From Grifola frondosa (taxonomy: Eukaryota > Basidiomycota > Agaricomycetes > Polyporales > Grifolaceae), in the NCBI GenBank assembly GCA_001683735.1, contig LUGG01000019.1, forward strand, positions 496,001 to 560,000: 64,000 nt of DNA, in the 5' to 3' direction. The position numbers were made by a program, and so were the translations under genes. This document shows positions 58,492 through 64,000 of the stretch, piece by piece. The first letter of the stretch is position 1; each line of letters starts with the position of its first letter. The notes below the pieces were generated by a model. The model ran no database searches and was not told where the DNA came from. It worked only from the letters and a program-made list of their open reading frames with translations.

Positions 58492-59829
58492 TCAGCCATT
58501 TACCCTGTTGCTCAGGACAGGGCTATCCGCAGCCAGTCTATTCCAATCATGTGCATCGAGACAGGCCTGTCGACTGGCCAAAACTGCAGCCCTTGCCCTG
58601 GGACACATCTGCGCCTCGAAAGACCGCAATGCTTGACAGATGGACTCTTTATCGAGCCGCCCTTGCACAGATGCCTGCTCTAAGCATTGCACCAGCTCGA
58701 GCGCATCGAGGATGCCTTGGTTGGCCCCGTCGCCGCGGAACATAGTCATGGTATGTGCGGCGTCGCCGATGAGCGTCACTCGACCATTGCCGTTCCAGGA
58801 GACTGCATCCCAGTCGGCTATGGTAATCGGAACGACTTTCGAGTCCGAAGGCAGAGAGAGGAAGGGGCGACGCAGGGCGGGATGGAACGGCTCCGCAAGA
58901 GATTTCAACGTTTCTAATAATGAAGGGGTACTGGTCGTGTCTTTCGAAGTGTGCGGCTCGACTGTGGACGATGGTAGGACCGGGTATGACAGACAGAACT
59001 GGTAGGTGTATGTGACTTCGTCGCTATCTTGACACAGAGTCTTGTCAAAGACGGAAATGAAGATGAAAGTCCCAGTCTAGTTGGATGATATGGTTCGTAC
59101 GATGAATTTTGTGCCACTAAGGCAAGAACACTCACGCGAGGATCACCACCTTGGAATAGGAGCGGATCGATCTGTTGCAACGGCTCAGCTTGGTCGCTGG
59201 TCAAGGTGGCCTTCGTGCCCAACATACGGATGGGAAGCGGAGAGAGGCTAGGATTATCCGCCACGAGCGGTCGAACAGCCGATTGCGCGCCATCAGCTCC
59301 CACCAGGAAGCAGCCTTTGTATTTGGATCCATCTTCGAAAGTTGCGACTACGCCATCGTCGACGATCGAGACGTCCATGAAGCGTTTTGACCACAATATG
59401 TCCACATCTCGCATCAGCAGACCTCTCAGCTTGTCGCGCTGGACTCGAAGTCTCTTGGTGGGTGGTACCTTGTACTTCGGTTCCAGAGTAGTCGTATCGA
59501 TGAAGATAAAGGTACCGGTGTCGTTGTCCCACTTCGACTGATCCACCTGGCAGGTGAAGATATCCTTGCGAATATCCGAAGGTAACGATGCCAGCAAAGG
59601 ATCAAGGGCACGAGCGAGAGTCAGCCCCCACCCTTGTTCACGCGACATCGGCGACTCATCTCGCTCGAAGATTAAGTATGGAATGGATCGCTTGTAGCAT
59701 GAATATGTCAACAGGCTTGAAGCACTTCGCAAGTTTACTGGAACTCACCTGACGAAAACATTGTGCCAGCATCAACCCAGCAATGCCAGCACCGACGATG
59801 AGCACAGGAGAATCGATGGAAAACGACAT
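58492..59829 (-). CDS. FAD-dependent monooxygenase (PHBH-fold, salicylate-hydroxylase-like)
   Basis: Three exons join in frame: 59829-59749, 59690-59136 and 59076-58492 (about 406 aa, family-typical). The FAD ADP-binding motif GxGxxG is in VLIVGAGIAGLMLAQCF. The NADPH/FAD DG motif is in FLVGADGAQSAVRPL. The FAD ribityl motif GD is in VTLIGDAAHTMTMFRGDGANQ. These define group A flavin monooxygenases, which hydroxylate aromatic or polyketide substrates. The substrate is unknown. It converges with AVL9 (165 bp apart) and shares orientation with the MFS transporter behind it, but the two are not clearly co-regulated. Confidence 0.92.
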
Positions 59830-60422
59830 CGCACATACATCTGACTCTATTGTAAATGCGATGCGTTCTTATATATTGATAGTGCCGTTCACATGCAATC
59901 CGTCTCCGCGATATGCCGCGACGTCCCGGTGTGAGGTCCGTTCTTCCGCAATGTTACTTCTTTCGGTCGTAAAATCTCCAGAAAACATAGTCAAAACATG
60001 GCGTGGGTACGGCCATGGCGATCCTCCAGTTAGAAGGAAGATAGTCGTTCCTTCTCAGAGAGAAGAGGCTGGGACGAGTCGTGGAAAGCGCACAAGGTAT
60101 CAATAATATTTGATAATAAGTATTCTTAGCGTAAGATTCGTTCGCATGATAATTGTCGATATCGACATAGATTTCGCTAAATATGCCCCATTGCTTGGCT
60201 TCAAACTCGGAGGGGGGTCATAGCAGTTGGAGGTCTAGTGGTGGTGGCACTGGTTATAGTAGCAGTGGCCACGATGGATAAGTTCGAGTGAACGGTTTAC
60301 GACAGCGGACTTCGATAGAACCTCCTGTTAAGAATAAGTCGTGCTCTTAAACCTGAATGGAGTCTGTGATGCGAGTCGAATTCACCTGAGCATAACAAGC
60401 CACAGGATAATCAAGTTTCCCT
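59830..60422. other. Intergenic region, FMO promoter and MFS 3' region
   Basis: No gene is recognised. A TATA-like tatata (minus strand) lies near 59870, about 40 bp upstream of the monooxygenase start. Confidence 0.4.
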
Positions 60423-62132
60423 TTAATACATGTACTTGAAGCCACTAATCTTCGTATCAGGTATATCCAGCGCCTCCGTTTCTAGACCATTGTCCTGTGC
60501 AGCGCTTCTCAACTTGTTCCTCCGTAGATAAACAGCCAGCAGCGCCAGCGTGGAAACACCAGAGAGAGCAGCAGCGACGAGGATAGTAACTTTCGCCGGC
60601 CAATAGGCAGGTGCATCTTTTGCACGATACGTTTGAGGACCGCAGATCTGTGTGGTAGCGACGTGTCTTGAAAGTGGACAGAGCACGAGAAGGGACGGGA
60701 CTCACGTTGCCTATACCAAAAGCAATCATGATCATTCCATTATATACCACACGTTTGGTATGCCCTGCGCACTGGAACACACGCAACTCGTGAGCAAAAC
60801 AAAAATTGGATCGGGTCAACACTCACGTTTGCCTGTGCCCAGCTCATAGCAACAATGACTGTAGATTGTAAGTTAGTGTGTGATCAATATCACAGAATCT
60901 GAACTCACGGATCGGGGTGATAGCATTGATCAACCAAATACCCGCAAGTGACGCAGCTTGTGAGTGTGTAAACGACATAAGTGCACCTCCGATGATAGTG
61001 GGTATCACAAGAACGAGGATCGCAAGCGACCGTGGTACGTTCCGCTCGACAAACCATGTAGCAAGCAGGGACGATGTGATACTAACTGCACCTGACGGTA
61101 TGTTGAGCAAAGCAGCCTGCTCTGCAGTATATCCGAAACCAGTAATGAGGGTCGCGGAGAATGTGGTAATGGCACCGCTCGGAAGCGAACATAGCGCTGA
61201 GATGAGGAAGATGAGCCACAGTGCAACATCTTGCGTGAGCGCAGAAAAGAGCTGGGAAGGACGGAATCGATATGTGTTAATAGTAGTCTTGTTCTCGGTA
61301 GTGAGGAACTGAACGTAATAAGACCGTTCAGAGGAAGATAGAAACGGGGCACTGGAAGGATTATCGGTGAGACACAAGAAAATCCATGTGGCGACGATCA
61401 AGTTGATAATCCCTAAGGTGAGAAACATGCCCCTCCAGCTCCCAAACGTCCCACGGCGAACATGCAAGAATCCTGTACCACAATGAAAAGACCAAAGCGT
61501 AGATTCAAAATATATGACGGACCAAACGAGACCAATCCGCCAATTATTTGGCCAACGCCGAGGCCAGAGTACCAGATCCCATAGCGTTTACTCGACTGTT
61601 GCCTTGTATACCATTTCATGGTGACAAGCGACAAGCTAGGAGCAATGCTTCCTTCCCCAATCGCTAGAATAAGGCGGACGACCATGATCGAAGCATAGTT
61701 ATTGCAAGCCGCCGTGCATGCGACCGCGATGCCGCAGAGTACCATATTGCATCCCAAATAAACGTTGACCGGGATCCTTGCTAGGCAGTATGCTTACACC
61801 GTTCATCAGCGTTGCAACAAGTCCGATCAGGTTGACAAGCTCACCGCCTGGGATTTGTGATACCGAGAAAACAAGAAAAAAAGCTGTAGCAAGCCAAGAG
61901 AACTGATTGCCAGTCATTCCCGTACTCTTTGAAGTCCCATGATGTTGGCGTAGTTCAGCAAGGCCTTATCGATAAATTGAAGAGTATAACATGCGAGCAT
62001 GATGGGAACAAGACGATAGTCCACCTTCCGAACCAAGGAAGCGAACGCAATAGATTCTGCATCGATCGAGAGTGTGTCCAGGACTTCCTCGTCTTTATGC
62101 GCTGAGATGAACTTTCGCTTTTCACTGGCCAT
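60423..62132 (-). CDS. MFS transporter, anion:cation symporter / Dal5-like
   Basis: The start at 62132 gives MASEKRKFISAHKDEEVLDT; an ATG at 62174 would extend it by 14 residues. Helices are evident: VDYRLVPIMLACYTLQFIDKALLNYANIMG (TM1), FSWLATAFFLVFSVSQIPG, LGCNMVLCGIAVACTAACNN, and VRLILAIGEGSIAPSLSLVT with the MFS signature. Then come FGSWRGMFLTLGIINLIVA, a cytosolic loop, and the C-terminal helices (LWLIFLISALCSLPSGAITTF, AILVLVIPTIIGGALM, NGMIMIAFGIGNV, VTILVAAALSGVSTLALLAVYL). The order and ICGPQTYRAKDAPAYWPA match the Dal5/allantoate permease group, which imports small organic anions, vitamins or ureides. Introns remove the apparent frame changes: gtgagc...ctag at about 61850-61785 and gtccgt...acag at about 61525-61475. 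Confidence 0.9.
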
Positions 62133-63059
62133 GTCGAAAGGGATGAACGAAAATGCCCGGGGTAGAGTGGACAAACCTTCAATCTAATTTATATGCAACT
62201 TACCGCCCTAGACCATTACGAGGCGCGTTGCAACATCAAGGTACTGGGAAAAAGAAGCCTTGAGGAAGCTTCTCAGCCCGGTGTGGCGCCCCGTGTTCGA
62301 TGTAGGCCATACCTTGGCCATCTTGCCGAAACGCCCAAGAGAAGATTCAAAAGCGGAGCAAATGTTAGATTGTGGTGAACACTGCAAAGCCTGAACGAAT
62401 GCTATGGTTGAAACGGACTTAGCAAGGAATGAAACACATGTCTTGAAATAGCCGTGGACTCCCAAGCTTCAACGACAACTACGTGACGCTGGTAGAACGA
62501 TGTTCCTAAGGTATTTGTCCATTGGGCACGAGGTCTTTCTCGCCGTTCTCTCCGGAGCTGGCTGTCAAAAGAGCGCTCAGTATGATATGATAAGAAATTG
62601 TTGAAATATCGACTGATAAGACCACTGTCTAATTGAAAGTGCCAACAGGGTGCGGGTCTCATCTGGTGAGAATTATGCGCTGAAATAAGTCAAACATGTG
62701 GAATGGAAAGACCTACATATGTACTTACACCGTGTGACAACCACAACGCCGATTCGTTGTTTGGCCTCGGTGTAATATAAGATCCAGCATGAACACCCTG
62801 AGCAGTGAGCACATCTTCTACTGATTGTGACAATTTTGTAGTAGTCTTATAAGATATTTTCACTTCGTTAAGCCTCAAGGAATCGTATGTAGTGGGCTCA
62901 CTATGAGGAAAAAAATCAATATTTGGCCTTTCCCGGAAGGTTACATGTCTGATTCTCCATATCTGTTACACGTAGGATCTCAACAATTCGTTTCACGACC
63001 ACGACCATCTGTTTTCTCATATTCAGCAAGAAATACTAACAGAATCTAAGTAGGGAAAT
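62133..63059. other. Intergenic region, no gene recognised
   Basis: Short ORFs on the minus strand at 62208-62662 lack signal peptides, motifs and splice logic. The region probably contains the MFS promoter. Confidence 0.4.
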
Positions 63060-63560
63060 TCAAGCGAGGTCAGAATCATAATTGCTCAACAGAAAGAGGA
63101 AAATATCGAAATAGTACTGACTGATGGGGTCGATAAGTCCAGGCTCGGGGAGAACGCATTGGTTGACCACGTTGGTGCCGATATTATTTCCAGTGCAGCC
63201 ACTGCATATGTAGATTATCAGTCAGTGAGGTGGGGCATGCACAGTCCGACACCTACGGGTTGGAGAAAATTGTAACTGTTCGTATGTGGTAGTCTGTCAA
63301 TTACCTGCACACCCGAATATTTGAAAGAATAACTTACGAGTGCAACCTTGATTGTTCTCTAACAACTTGGCACTTAGGACACCGAGCCCGGCGAGGGAAG
63401 TGACACATGTTGAGCTTGTACCGCTCACAGTGGTCCCACCGGAGCTGCAAGTACTAGCATCCCCACTGGTCGTGCTCTCGTACAACATAACCTCCCACTG
63501 TGCCAGAGTGACTGGGATGAAAGCTGCGATAGCAGCGAGAATGAAGCCTTTGAAAAGCAT
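63060..63560 (-). CDS. Small secreted cysteine-containing protein, 133 aa
   Basis: It starts at 63560 with a signal peptide (MLFKGFILAAIAAFIPVTLA, then QWEVMLYES). Exons 63560-63338, 63293-63257 and 63201-63060 join in frame through two short GT-AG introns (44 and 55 nt). They give 402 nt including TGA. The mature protein is Ser/Thr/Gly-rich and has cysteines in TCSSGGT, STCVTSL, NNQGCT, NPGCTGNN and VNQCVLP. A segment GCTGNNIGTNVVNQC resembles small secreted proteins common in basidiomycetes, for which no enzymatic role is known. The last 20 residues are hydrophobic, so an unrecognised intron or a different end is possible. Confidence 0.65.
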
Positions 63561-64000
63561 GATGATTGGAAGGACAGGGCGAAAATGGAGCAGAGCACAG
63601 GATGCTTGGAGTCGTTGGTCGACTTATGGTAGAGGCTCAGCAACGGGCTCTCTTATAGACATTTTGTAGGGGCATCTCGGCCACAATAGACGAATTCACT
63701 CACAGCTTTTCGGGTCATATGAGGAGGGTGCACCATATTTTTTGGAGCTCAGCTCCGAATACAGGAAGGCAGGAGTTGCCCTGTCTGTCTGTCTGCCTGT
63801 GTGATTGAAAGGAGTGAGCTGACAGTTCGAAAAATAAACAATGAATAGAATCCACATTTTTCCGTGCACTCGAGGCGAGGTAGCGCACAGTGCCGATGAT
63901 CCGTTGACACAGCCATAACCTGAAAGTTGGAGTACAACGTCTATTTATGATGAGAACTGCACGCCGAGTGAAACTCTACGCACGCTCGGGCTGCACGGTC
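63561..64000. other. Window end, intergenic
   Basis: It contains the promoter side of the secreted-protein gene and a short CTGT-type tetranucleotide run at about 63780-63800. No gene is recognised. Confidence 0.4.

Noticed and set aside
62208..62662. Two overlapping ORFs of about 85 aa on -
   Set aside because: No motif, signal peptide or splice continuity; they disagree in frame and look random.
1..64000. tRNA, rRNA, CRISPR array, prophage or bacterial operon signals
   Set aside because: None seen by eye; intron-rich genes and LTR elements show a eukaryotic nuclear sequence.

Overview
The window is a nuclear segment of a filamentous basidiomycete, most likely an Agaricomycete. The grounds are the gene set (midasin, AVL9, norsolorinic-acid-reductase-type aldo/keto reductases, carbohydrate-binding-module/DM9 proteins, a GH43 arabinanase), the many GT-AG introns of about 45-60 nt, and the Ty3/gypsy and Helitron-like elements. 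No taxon can be fixed from sequence alone.

Layout. 1-12238 (+): the C-terminal part of the giant ribosome-assembly AAA ATPase midasin (MDN1/REA1). 12.2-17.1 kb: a small secreted-protein candidate, a SAC3/GANP-domain gene and two intergenic hairpins. 17.1-26.9 kb: three paralogous aldo/keto reductases (two direct, one inverted) interleaved with two CBM5/12-type proteins. 27.8-31.7 kb: phosphopantothenoylcysteine decarboxylase (+), an alpha/beta hydrolase (-) and ketopantoate reductase (+), so two enzymes of the pantothenate/coenzyme A route lie within 4 kb. 31.8-33.3 kb (-): a third CBM5/12 protein, this one with a DM9 lectin-like module. 33.5-35.1 kb: tandem intron-like repeats splitting exons of an unrecognised gene.

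35.5-51.3 kb is a transposon nest. Three Helitron-like elements sit head to tail (35537-42454, 42455-51071, 51072-51339). The first holds a Ty3/gypsy element on + (35605-41113, 299-bp LTRs). The second holds a chromodomain Ty3/gypsy element on - (42821-50008, TSD CATTC). Both gypsy elements are decayed.

51.8-53.2 kb (-): a secreted GH43 arabinanase. 53937-54462: a 526-bp fold-back element with 210-bp arms and a 9-bp target-site duplication, probably Mutator-type. 55.0-58.3 kb (+): AVL9, a secretory-pathway DENN-like protein. 58.5-59.8 kb (-): an FAD monooxygenase. 60.4-62.1 kb (-): a Dal5-type MFS transporter. 63.1-63.6 kb (-): a small secreted protein.

Several otherwise conserved genes, including the normally essential midasin, contain 1-nt frameshifts, often in G/C runs. 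This suggests uncorrected indels in the assembly. 'Pseudogene' calls here should therefore be read as 'broken as given'.
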